Source: Halichondria panicea (Eukaryota > Porifera > Demospongiae > Suberitida > Halichondriidae). From it: 64,000 nucleotides of DNA. The stretch covers positions 2,841,501-2,905,500 of the forward strand of contig NC_087387.1 in assembly GCF_963675165.1 (NCBI RefSeq), in the 5' to 3' direction. The notes below the pieces were generated by a model that saw nothing but the letters and a program-made list of their open reading frames with translations, did not search any database and was not told the origin of the DNA. Below, in pieces: positions 51,535 to 62,166 of the stretch (its first letter is position 1; every line of letters begins with the position of its first letter). The position numbers and the translations under genes are program-made.

Positions 51535-54500
51535 ATGTGTGCTTTTGTGTGGATGTGCAGGCTCACTTGCTTGATCCTGCTAATAGACTATGGAGCATCA
51601 AAGGCTGTGGCCAAGCCTAATGTCATTCTTCTCTTTGCAGATGATGTAAGTTTTACCTACAAATTTAGGGGATTCATCCCTGAAAATTAAAGCTTTCATG
51701 CGGTACGTCACCATTTTTAACTGTACGAATATCTGGCAAAAAATTTTCTAGCGCAGTGGTTAGCTACACTGTTAACGAAAATTTACCACGATGTATATAC
51801 ATAGAACCTTAAAAATAATAACTGCTGCAACCTGTATCAAGAGAAGCCCTGAGAGGACTGGAGGGTATAATTAATAGAACCTTAAAAATAGTAACTGCTG
51901 CAACCTGTGTCAAGAGATCGAAGCCCTGAGAGGACTAGAGGGTATAATTAATAAAGGAATGAAATACTGATGCTTGGGCACATACGATTGTTGTGCAGGC
52001 GATACTCAGATACTGCAGAATTTTACACAACTCAAATGGGATGTAGTGTAAGTGTAATTACCTCGTGCATACGCAGTGCGCAACAGGGGTAGAGTGATTG
52101 GTGTGTGTGCGTTGGTTTGTGTGTGTGTGTGGACGCAAAAATGAGCTGTTTGAGCAAACTAGACACTTTCATGGACTACTTTAATTACTAATGAGACAGT
52201 ACGTAGTTGAAAAATGATAGGCTTAGTTATAGTTGAAACATGTAGGCGATCTTCGAAGGCGACAAAACACTGTTTTCTAATTGATCGAATTGTTTCTTTA
52301 TAGATTCATGATCACATTCCCGATTCACAATCATTCCCCAAATGATAATGGTCATTACAGTAAAAAGTTATCGTATCCGTTTTGCTGCTGTGCAATGAAG
52401 CTCAACGCACGGGGTGAATGCTCTGTGAGCATAATTATTGTTATGTCTTGTTGCTGTTGCATATAGTATCTCTCCTCCAACTCATTAAATCATGTTTGAT
52501 GCTAGAGGTCAGAAGAAAGCTTCTGGAAATATCCAATTTAGGAGCTTATATAGGGTGGAATTAGTCTCTATGGTTTCATGAATCATCCGCTCCCTAGAGA
52601 AACTGTTGAGCACTATAGTCTGAACTTTTTTGGCCAGATCAAAATTCCAACCTAACCAATCAGATCAAGGAATGACAAAACAAAAAGCGTATGCATTCTA
52701 TACAGTAGGACGCATTTATAGCTAGCGCTAGTCATCCTAACTGTGGCTACTGTTAGCCAGTCAAGGAGCCATAGTAAGTTGAGTTAACTGCACTAGTGCT
52801 GCTATGCAACTTTTTTCTTGTTCTTTTAGCACGTTCTTGGAGCAAGCCAAACAAAAATTCATAGCTGCTGGTCAAGCGTTCGCAGTTGACCCTTTGCATG
52901 CGTTGGATGTGGTTTTAACACTTGACGTAATGACAATTAACATTCCATTGTGGAGTGACCTGCTAAGAATGGTAAGAGTATTGTGATTCATGAGATTAGG
53001 GTGGAATAAGGAAGGAGTTGCTTGAAATTGAAAATTTCCCAGAATGTGTCTTCTGCTCCTAACATAAACAAGCTGCTTTGCAGATATAGAGTGGTCCATC
53101 CCTAACGTCTGTATATTGCAGTATCCGGAATAGACTGTACAATAATTATAGCCGTATATATGTCAGAGCAATTTTTCCACTTTGACAATGGGCTTGGTAA
53201 ATACTGAGAGTGATGACTATAGCATAGTATTATTTTAATTTGCATACATTTCTAGCTTGGTTATGGTGATTTGACAATGTATGGCCATCCTACCTCAACT
53301 AATCCCAACTTGGAGAAAATGGCTTCTGAAGGCCTACTTTTCACTCAGTTCTACTCAGCCAGTCCAGTGTGCAGTCCATCGCGAGCTGCTTTACTCACAG
53401 GACGATACCAGACTCGCAGTGGAGTGTATCCTGGAGTGTTTGGCAGTAACAGCGTTGGAGGTGTGTAGCCAACAGTCATATTATCAGTGTAAGATGTTAT
53501 AATTATAATGATCCAAGAATGGTAAGAGTATTGCGCATATATTTGGCGACGAACAAGACTTAGCGAATCCAGTTCGCCTGCAACAGTGACGGCTTGCGAG
53601 TCTAGCTAGGTGAGGGTCACTAAATTATTAATAATCACCAACTCATGTATTAGTCTCATGAATCAGCCGCACTTAGAATGTCCGTCTGAGCACTTTAGTA
53701 TAGAGATCATTCCACAATGGAATGTTAATTGTCATTACGTCAGTGTCAAAACCAAAAGAATTTAACGCATGCAAAAGGTCAACCGCGAACGCTTGACTAG
53801 CGCTATAGCAGCTATGAATTTTGTTTGGCTTGCTCCAAGAACGTTGCTAAAAGAACAAGAAATTTAAGGTTGCACAGCACTATTGTGCAGTCAACTCAAC
53901 TTACTATAGCTCTTTGACTGGCTAACAGTAGCCACAGTTAGGCTGATTAGCGGCAGCTAGCTATAAATGTGTCCTATACTGTATAGAACGCATACGCTTC
54001 TTGTCATTCTTTATTTCCTTTAATTTTGTCAATCTTCGATCTGATTGGTCAGATCGGAATTCCAACCTGGCCAAACCAAAGTGCTCAGACGGACATTCTA
54101 AGTGCGGCTGATTCACGAGACTACTCATGTATAATGTTCACCAAATGTCTAGTACCCGCACGCTATACACGGTATCAGGAGTGCACTCTAGCCTCGAATC
54201 CACACCGATTAAAATACGTATGTTAATCGGCGTGGATTCGAGGCTAGAGTGCACTCCTGACGGTATAATTTTTACATGCTCAAGGCATAGCCACCACGGG
54301 GAATACGATAAAGCTGACTGTGTGTGTGACAGAAGCTGTTAGTTTTTGTTGCATTGCAACACTTACAGCTGGGATTGACAGATTGACAGACACAGTCAAT
54401 GCAACGAGCTTCTTGGCTTCTAGCCACTTTTTGGTTCGTGGATTTGCAAACTAATGCTTCTTCTTTCTTGCTAGTTTTACATACATGCAGTGAAGACTGT

Positions 54501-57500
54501 TTGCAGTCTCCTCAGAATTGTTTGCAGCATCATCTATTTGTACAAACTTTCTATTGAATCTACAAGTTATATGTAGCCTTGCACTAAGCGATAGCTGTTT
54601 GTTAGCTACAACGTCTAGAGTCAGAAAAGAGCTGCAAAGCTGTATAGTACTGCCAGAAGCAACATCCATTGTGAACTACTCTGACATATTTGCAGATCCA
54701 CCCCCTTTTTAATTTTATTCATTGACAGGAATTGTATAATCACATCTATGCTTCTATCCTCGAAGATCAATCAGAATCCTCTTCCATAAACTTTTTAACC
54801 AAAGCAAAACATGCCTCAAGGCGTTAAGCACTTGGAATATTGTCTTTAGTTTCTGGTCAGACTTAACAGTGCCTATGCCAGATTGTCTGATGATCGTCCT
54901 ATCATGTTACGCTAGAACATAATGCAATTGTAGGACTTCCTTTGAATGAGACTACGATAGCTGAGGGCCTAAAGGCTGAAGGATATAACACCAGTATCAT
55001 TGGCAAGTGGCACCTGGGAGTAGGCAAGGACAATGAGTATCTCCCAACAAGGCAGGGCTTCGACTCGTATCTGGTACGACTTTTATTTGTACTGTATTTT
55101 AGTATTTTAGTATTGTTTGAATCCTGTTTTACAGGGAATACCATTTTCTCATGACATGTGCCCGTGCTTGATATGTTTCTATCCCAATACACCTTGCTTT
55201 GATAAGTGCGGAACAGGTAAGTTGTATGTATTATTAGTATGTACGTTGTATCTTATTGTGGCATTCCCACTGCTTTTGTAGGAGAGTCTCCCTGCCCTCT
55301 GTTCCAAAATGATAAAATTGTCCAGCAACCAGCAGACTTTCTTCAACTGACAGAAAATTATGTCAAGGGAGCAGAGTCGTTCATCAAAACCAATGCCAGT
55401 ATGTTAGCCTCACAATGCACCACTGGCACAGAATTCTGCAGTTTAACGTCCTGCAGCCCTGCCCCTATTATAGCATTACACTCCTCTTTTTATATAACTA
55501 TACAGACAAGAAGGCACCATTCTTTCTGTATATGGCTTTCCAGCACACCCATCATCCGCAATTTGCCAGCAAGACTTTCACCAACTCCAGTGTGCGAGGC
55601 AAGTTTGGGGATGCTCTCAATGAACTGGACTGGGCTGTGGGACAAATATTCCAATTTATTGAAGACGCTGGGGTAAAAGATAACACGTTTGTCTTCTTTA
55701 CTTCTGATAACGGGTGAGCAGTTGTGTTAAGCTTCAATTTTATAAGAAAAGAGTGTACCTTCGTCTATATAATGTCTGTCATGATAGTATGTTACATGTA
55801 GTTTAGAGGTGTTCGCTATTTGAGGTTGCAAGTATAATTATACTAGTTATAGATAGTAAAAGCAAAAGGTACAAAGCATACTGTCAGCTATAACAGAGGG
55901 GTCCGCTATTAAGAGAGTCTGTTATCCTTTTACACCCAAATGTTACCATCCAGACTTATTCCCCCCCTTCCCCCCACCGACACATTGCCAACATTATTGT
56001 AGCCAGAAAAGTTTCACTAGTCTACTATAATTATAAGCAACCACTATAATTATCATAAATAGCACATCTTGATTGCCTTGACAAGTTATCCTAGCATAAT
56101 ACAATTGTTCTGCCCTCATGCAGGCACGTGATATTGGTTGGATACTAAAAATCCCATGCAATGTCCTTAGTAATATGTAAAAATCGAGTGTTTATAAAGT
56201 AATGCTTAGCTCAAGCTATACATGTGTATATATAATTATAGGCCTGCAGCTCTTGTACATTGAACAAAGACACATTGCTGATATGAGATATATTAATGCG
56301 CATGTGCATTAAAATCATAACTGTGACCTTTTACCTTCCAATAATGCATACTATGACCGAGCAAGTAGTTTAATGGCCGGTCAAATAGGCTAATTGCTTG
56401 GAAATTGACTGGTGACCAACTGTTAGTCATACCTCTACTTGAACTACCTATAAGTTTTTTTACTGTTCCCTAATAAGCTACAGGTACACTAAGTACATGA
56501 TTTAGCACTTTGATCTACAGACCATCACTGAAGAGGCAAATTCGTGGTGGTAATGCTGGCCTCCTGAGGTGTGGTAAGGGAACAACATGGGAAGGTGGAC
56601 AGAGAGTGCCAGCCATTGCTTGGTGGCCGGGTATGATCAGGACAGGAAAAACAATGGAGGTTTGTTTCCAGCACTTTATATTATTATTATTTGCTTTCTG
56701 GACGGTTTTCTTTATTATGTACAGGAAGTATCTATATAGTTACATAAAACATGTTCAATTTCAAACATCATCTTCAGTTCTGTTTATTTAAAATAATTGT
56801 TACAAAGGTATCGAGCTATACCTGCACACGGTTTGTCACACAATAAAGTATAATTATAGTTCAGATCATGAACGCTTTTGCTCACTTTGCAAGTCTTGAA
56901 TTTAGGTTGCTGCAACAGTGGATGTTTTTCCTACTCTGATGAATCTAGTAGGAGGGAAACTGCCCAATGTTACTATGGATGGGGTGGATATGGCTCCAAT
57001 TCTCTTCAACAACCAGAAGGTACTTTAAACTGTAACAGGTGTTAATTCAATGTGTGTCAATCACTTCCGGCTTGCAGAGCAACAGAGATTTCTATATCTA
57101 CTATCCTACAGACCCAGACAAGATTCATGGTGTCTATGCTGTCAGGTGGCAGCAGTACAAGGCACACTATTACTCTCATGGGTGAGTTTTATAGTAATAC
57201 ACGGTTGTGCTCAGTGCAACAGGCCTATTACTGTATTGTATGAACTAACAAGTGTACATCTATACATTTAGCTGATAGGAGTTTAAATCAGTGCTTCATT
57301 CTGGATATTTTTTTGCAGTCTGTCCATTCCTCTTTTATCAGATTCAATTTTTGTATAGAGGGCTGTGTCCAGACTTCTATCCTGATACGATATGTCGTGG
57401 CAACTACTCCCTTCACTCATACGACCCTCCCCTTCTTTATAACCTCCATAACGATCCTAGTGAGATCTATGCACTGGATGTCAAAGAGTATACTGATGTT

Positions 57501-58028
57501 ATGAAAGAAATTGAAATGGTGAGTGCATGTGTATGGTATGACTATGGAAGTTTTACTGTATGTATATACTGTGATTTGCATGCAGCTCGCTTGGAATAAA
57601 CAAACATAAGATCTTCGATTGAGTAGTAGTGCCATGATTTACTTTTATGTAAACTGTTACACTTCTTAATCTAAGGCGCGTAGATTGCCACGGGTTATAT
57701 AGTAGTTTGTTGCTAGCCATGCATAATGTGTGTTGAATCTATATACGTGCATGTTACTTATAAATGTTGCTCTTAATACTCCACAACCCTACTACCAATA
57801 TTGGTACTGTCACCGATGTGATTTGTCTGAGCAGGCATGTTTAACGTTTCATTTTGTGTATTTCAGGTGAAAGCCAACTTTGAGGCAGGCATGGTGTGGG
57901 GAGAAAGTCAAATGGACAGAGGAAGGAACTCATCCTATGACCCGTGTGCCAAGCCTGGCTGCACTCCATTCCCTGCCTGTTGTACCACTAACTCGTTCAT
58001 TGATCCAAACATGAGCTTACTTGTGTAG
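51535..58028 (+). CDS. ARSA: Arylsulfatase A-like, tandem copy 3
   Basis: There are 11 exons: 51535-51645, 53256-53460, 54934-55073, 55135-55216, 55282-55398, 55506-55713, 56521-56659, 56906-57019, 57078-57181, 57359-57518 and 57867-58028. They sum to 1542 nt (513 aa). It has the same phases as copies 1 and 2. Landmarks are intact: FADD, CSPSR with Cys76, GKWHLG, HTHHPQF, TSDNG and GKGTTWEGG. Exons 4 and 11 follow copy 1 ([18 protein letters not shown]). The start [10 protein letters not shown] follows copy 2. Exon 4 has CFDKCGTG. Intron 7 is only about 250 bp against about 790-920 bp in the others. Introns 1 and 2 each carry a transposon with a 9-bp duplication. It is predicted active. Confidence 0.92.
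52562..52998 (-). mobile_element. TAGTCTC element with 9-bp duplication GGGTGGAAT (copy in intron 1)
   Basis: Exact 9-bp direct repeats GGGTGGAAT at 52553-52561 and 52999-53007 flank a 437-bp insert with ends TAGTCTC... and ...CATGAGATTA. The interior is the reverse complement of much of 53651-54123 (for example CATTCCATTGTGGA, AGTCAAGCGTTCGC-like). There is no transposase. It lies in intron 1 of sulfatase copy 3. Confidence 0.85.
53651..54123 (+). mobile_element. TAGTCTC element with 9-bp duplication CTCATGTAT (copy in intron 2)
   Basis: TAGTCTCATGAATCAGCCGC at the left is complemented at the right (GCGGCTGATTCACGAGACTA), with arms of about 45 bp. CTCATGTAT at 53642-53650 and 54124-54132 is an exact 9-bp duplication. 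The 473-bp insert has no transposase ORF. Long TIRs plus a 9-bp duplication are most like Mutator-type elements, but the superfamily is inferred. Confidence 0.87.
54189..54246. mobile_element. 58-bp hairpin of the TAGCCTCG family in a palindromic target
   Basis: TAGCCTCGAATCCACACCGA is complemented 18 bp later. The flanks are GAGTGCACTC on both sides, itself a perfect palindrome. The whole 54174-54260 stretch therefore folds as one long stem. It is a short relative of 48200-48806 and 22894-22958. Confidence 0.7.
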
Positions 58029-58259
58029 TCGTGGTGTACTGTAGACACTGTCTTACTAACATGTATAGATCTATAGCATCAGCTCACTTATGAAGTCTAT
58101 ACTTCATTTATTATATCGAATTTTAGTAGCAAACTATTTAGTTTTTCGTGTGGCTGTATGTGCATGGATAAATTAATTTATATATGAGTTGGCTTAGCCT
58201 AACTGTATTTTAAACTGTAGGTTGTTGGTTATGGTCATGCTAATACGTTCAAGCACCAC

Positions 58260-58265
58260 AATAAA
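58260..58265 (+). terminator. Candidate polyadenylation signal of sulfatase copy 3
   Basis: AATAAA lies 232 bp after the stop codon, in the same conserved block as the AATAAA of copy 1 (42233-42238). Confidence 0.45.
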
Positions 58266-58340
58266 ATAATAACGAAATGGTTCTGCTGCATGTAATTTGA
58301 AGAAAGACTGTATATACTCTTGCTTGTAATGCACTTGTCA

Positions 58341-58479
58341 ATCTAATGCCCCATCTCCCCCCTACCGGGATAGCCGGGTGGGGATTAGACCAATCACATG
58401 ATCTAATACCCCTACCTTTGGGCATGTTTATTTGGTCTAATCCCCTGGTGCAACATGGGGGTTATGTGGGGATTAGACC
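58341..58479. repeat. Cluster of five TCTAATxCCCC / GGGGATTAGA motifs
   Basis: ATCTAATGCCCC at 58341, GGGGATTAGACC at 58380, ATCTAATACCCC at 58401, GGTCTAATCCCC at 58434 and GGGGATTAGACC at 58468 alternate in orientation. This stretch is GC-richer than its surroundings. The sequence lies between the convergent ends of sulfatase copy 3 and the methyltransferase-like gene. Confidence 0.65.
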
Positions 58480-58865
58480 TGCATTGTATCACACTATAGC
58501 TATTTCTTCATGGTTTCACTGTAGTGAGAAGATAACAAGTACAGAATCACTATATAAATATGTTCTTACATTGACAGCTATAAGCTTACTCCTATATAGA
58601 ACACATTCACTGTTAAAAGTTCCTTTTCTCTTTTATTTTAATATGCTATGTTTTTTGTTCATAATCATTTTTTTTAGTTTAATATCCCTGTTAATTTCTC
58701 AAAGATTAGAGAACACCAATTATTTTCTATTGATACCCATTGACTTGCTTAACCAGATGAACATTCAATAAGATGAAGATCGAGTCGTATACTCCGCATA
58801 TACAAAGTAACATAGAAGTTAACGGAACGCTTGAAACAGTATAGTATAGTCTAGTCCATAGCTAG

Positions 58866-61758
58866 CTATGTTGTTGACAGTTCTGCAAGCTGGCTTCTTG
58901 CAAGTGCTGCTTGGGCCAATGCCTTGAGTACCACCACATCTCTTCCTGCTTGTAGTGAGGCGATTGCACAGTTACCTGCATGCATGCATGAAACGATGTG
59001 TTATGCAATTCTACCTAAATTTAGGTTTACATGTACCATTAACTTTGTACGTTGTACCTAAATTTAGAGACAGTTGCATTATAATAATACCTAAATTTAG
59101 GTAAACTGCATGCATACATGAACTCTACTTGTGTACATGTGCATGCATGGATACATTCCCATGCACTATTATACACATGATAATTACATGTATGTGCATG
59201 TATATAATATTATGCATGTAATCTTATTACATGTACTCATTACATATATACAACTACACTATGCTGACGAGGCCCAACAAGGCCGAAACTATCTGACTAT
59301 CATGGCAGGTGGTCCATAGTTGTTTGTACATCACAATCATGCTGGGTATCTAAAACATAAAAATAATAGTAATCATGCATGCATGCACTGTCATCCTATA
59401 ATAATTACCAGATTCACTTGTGGCATCAATAACAGTGCTCCCTTCAAAAGACAGCTTCTTTATAATGCCTGTCAGCACACAAATCGGAATCTTAGCAGTG
59501 GATTGATCAATACAGGGGAAGAAATTGGACCGCCCTTCCTCAACGAAGTTAAAGTGGTCCTCCTCCAGCTTTCCACTGAGTGAGTAGTGTCCCACTACCA
59601 CACAACCAATTGATGGGATAAATCCCAGTGGATGAGTGGAATCTAAGCCACCTATAACAATAATGATTATGGGCTGTATAATAATTATTATGCTTATAGT
59701 TATGTACGATATAATAGGCTGCATGTGTACATAATAGTGCGAAATGTTCGAGGTGCTTATATATTTTGTAAAGGCCTCTAAAAGCAATTCGTTGCACAAT
59801 GTTCGTGCTTACCAGAAGCCACACCTTAAATCTTTGCGAGTTATAGCAGATAATTAGTAGTATTGCTAACCCACGAAATCAGGAAAAATTAAGCACCTCG
59901 AAAAAGTTCACGCTATTATACAGTTGTTACACGATAAATATTATATACAGTCATGCGAAATATTTATAGCGTTGTTATTTTGAGTGTATAATTATAGCAG
60001 AGGCGAAAAACCGATGGATTTGCACACACCGTGTGACACAAGTTGTTAAATGTATAATGTCGATGAATTATTATTGAACATAGTTTACCTGTGCACGCTG
60101 TCTGCCAGTAGCACACACTGACGTGTTCGTAGCACTTCAACAAACAATTCTTCAGTTCTTCAATTTTTGAGAGACTGGTGCTAATCAATGCAACATTAAA
60201 TGTGCTCACAGTTTTCTCGGGTATTGTATTCAGCTGTTTTGTGGTGTACACAAGGCTTTGAATTTGTTCTGTTGTCCACGCCTGCACGAAGTTGAACAAC
60301 ATGTAAGTATAATATCAGGAGTGTTTATATACGTAGCTATAACATATACATGTGTTATAGCTGTACGTGCATGCATGCACATAATTATACCACGGGTATG
60401 TCAGCCAGGAAGAGATTTGAGCCCATGAATGTAGGGTAGACATCCCTAACATCTTGGCAGCACATGTTTGCTGCATCCCCTTCGACCACATAAGCCTTGC
60501 AGTGCCTGAACTTATATATATCAGCCGAGGGGACAACAGTGTCTGTGCTGCCTGATTTTTCTGCTTTTAGAGCTGCCTCACAATATGAACGAAAAGACGC
60601 CGGTATTGTTTTGGTTAAACATATCTGGTGGAATGTCCTCAGACGCTCTGGGGTAGTGAAGGCAGGAAATCTACGTTTTGCCTCGCACCACGTACTGGAA
60701 GTAGTTATCCTGGGATGGAATTATACTTAACTTAAAAAATGTGATTATAGAAATAATACACTTTAGATCAAAAAAAGGAAGTTTCCACATGATTTAGAAG
60801 TCCTCACGAGTCAGGGCTAGTAGAACCCTCACCGCGTTCGGGATACTACAATTACCAGCCCTTTGGGCTTCTAGAAACTTCCTAAACAGTGTCTATACAA
60901 ATGCATGCATGTGATTGTTAATTTACTTGCAAAAAGCCCTTTGCAGAGACTTTCTTGATCTGTAGCTGGTAGCTTCTTCCTTTAATTCAGCAAGGCTTAG
61001 CTCACTGCTTGAAACCTGGAAAATTAATAATTAACATTTAGAGCTGCATGGTTGTAGTATCCCGAACGTGTAGAGAGGGTTCTACTAGCCCTGATTATAG
61101 ATCATGCATAATAATTATAGCAACCATGATTCTCAATTTAGTCAATCATGCACTATTCTTATCTAATCTTTGCTACATAAGTGAAGTAAATACCGTATAG
61201 CGCGAAATGTTCGAGGGGCTTAATTTTCGCGGATTTCGTGGGTTAGAATTCTATACGAAAATTAAGTCCACGAAAATTGTTCTTTAATTAGAATTACCTG
61301 CTATCGTGCAAATATTTAAAGGCGTGGCTTCCCGTAAGCAGTCATTCCGCGAACATTGTGCAACGAAATGGTTTTTAGAGGCCAATCCACGAAATATAAG
61401 TGCCTCGAAAATTTCGCGCTATACGGTAAGTATACTAAGTTGGATAGAACACTTCCTCTATAGCCAATCAGATTGCAGGCAAACATGATCTAAAAAACTG
61501 TTACTGTTAATTCATAACAACTTCAATGCAGATATAAATAGATTACGCTGTCAGGCTCCTATAACCGAATAGCCGCGGTTGACGCTTTGAAGCGTCAATA
61601 TGTGAATAGCTGGTAGCCGCGGTTGACGCTTTGAAGCGTCAACCGCACATTACTCTACTCTTAATTAATTTGTGGTGAGCTACAACCTTCCAGAGCTCCA
61701 CAGCTTTGCAAGGCTTCTCTAGAAGGTCAACAGAAGCCGTACTGAGTCCGATCACCAT
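58866..61758 (-). CDS. Methyltransferase-like protein with degenerate amino-MTase motifs
   Basis: Six minus-strand exons: 61758-61687, 61015-60927, 60709-60391, 60281-60089, 59651-59409 and 58975-58866. They sum to 1026 nt (341 aa plus TAG), all with consistent phases. There is no signal peptide, so it is predicted cytosolic or nuclear. Around residues 130-160 it has KAYVVEGDAANM then SNLFLADIPV. Near residues 290-325 it has FEGSTVIDATSESGN followed by AIASLQAGRDVVVLKALAQ. This order (GD, a DPPY-like site, then a motif-I-like strand and loop followed by a GRxVVxL strand) is that of N4/N6 amino-methyltransferases with permuted motifs. However, DPPY is DIPV and the FxGxG loop is ATSESG. The fold assignment is inference from these patterns. 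Catalysis may be lost or altered. The middle (CVVVGHYSLSGKLEEDHFNF) is unrecognised. Confidence 0.65.
59733..59918. mobile_element. MITE of the CCGTATAGCG family in an intron
   Basis: ATAGTGCGAAATGTTCGAGG at the left and CACCTCGAAAAAGTTCACGC at the right are complements. The interior has TCTAAAAGCAATTCGTTGCA, shared with 61193-61426. It lies in intron 4 of the methyltransferase-like gene. Confidence 0.6.
60812..61093. repeat. Inverted repeat arms around exon 2 of the methyltransferase-like gene
   Basis: CAGGGCTAGTAGAACCCTC...GTTCGGGATACTAC at 60812-60849 is complemented at 61054-61093. Exon 2 (61015-60927) lies between the arms, so the exon could come from, or have been captured by, a mobile element. 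No target duplication was found. Confidence 0.6.
61193..61426. mobile_element. Complete MITE with CCGTATAGCGCGAAATGTTC ends
   Basis: CCGTATAGCGCGAAATGTTC and the right end AAATTTCGCGCTATACGG are complementary and flanked by TA on both sides. The element is 234 bp. It is the best-preserved copy of the family, in intron 1 of the methyltransferase-like gene. Confidence 0.75.
61570..61642. repeat. Palindromic direct repeat TAGCCGCGGTTGACGCTTTG x 2
   Basis: TAGCCGCGG followed by the palindrome TTGACGCTTTGAAGCGTCAA occurs at 61570-61598 and again at about 61613-61641, separated by 14 bp. Each copy can form a hairpin. It lies in intron 1 of the methyltransferase-like gene. Confidence 0.8.
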
Positions 61759-61873
61759 AGGTTAGCAATCAAAATTTGCTGAAATTTTCATGTGAAATTT
61801 GTATTTCAATATCAATCTCAAAAGTGAACATACATTATAATAAATACAATTACAATTAATTCTATAGTACAAC

Positions 61874-62166
61874 AATGACTAAGAGGCCTCTGCACACAGG
61901 GGATGAGGTACTCCTAGGTATCCTGGATAGTAGTCACAGTGAGTAGACCTTCTCAGACCCATAAGATGGTGGTGGGTTCCATGGCAGATAGCAGTGACGA
62001 TAGTTTCACAGACCTGCATGAGGAAGAAGGAGTATTACCAACCAAGCAGATCACCTCTAGAATCAATGGTTCTTACACACAAGTAGCACAGAACCTGACA
62101 AACACCAGCCAACAAGCCAGCCATAAAGAATTGAATTTTAAATGTAACCTTTGGGGTGGTGCCTAA
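61874..62166 (+). CDS. Uncertain plus-strand ORF(s)
   Basis: A short frame from 61874 (MTKRPLHTGDEVLLGILDSS) ends at 61945. A second frame from about 61966 (MVVGSMADSSDDSFTDLHEE) runs to TAA near 62166. The start of the first lies 115 bp from the divergent ATG of the methyltransferase-like gene. The acidic Ser/Asp-rich start of the second frame looks protein-like, but no domain and no following exon could be found. It may be a first exon, an upstream ORF or non-coding. Confidence 0.25.
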
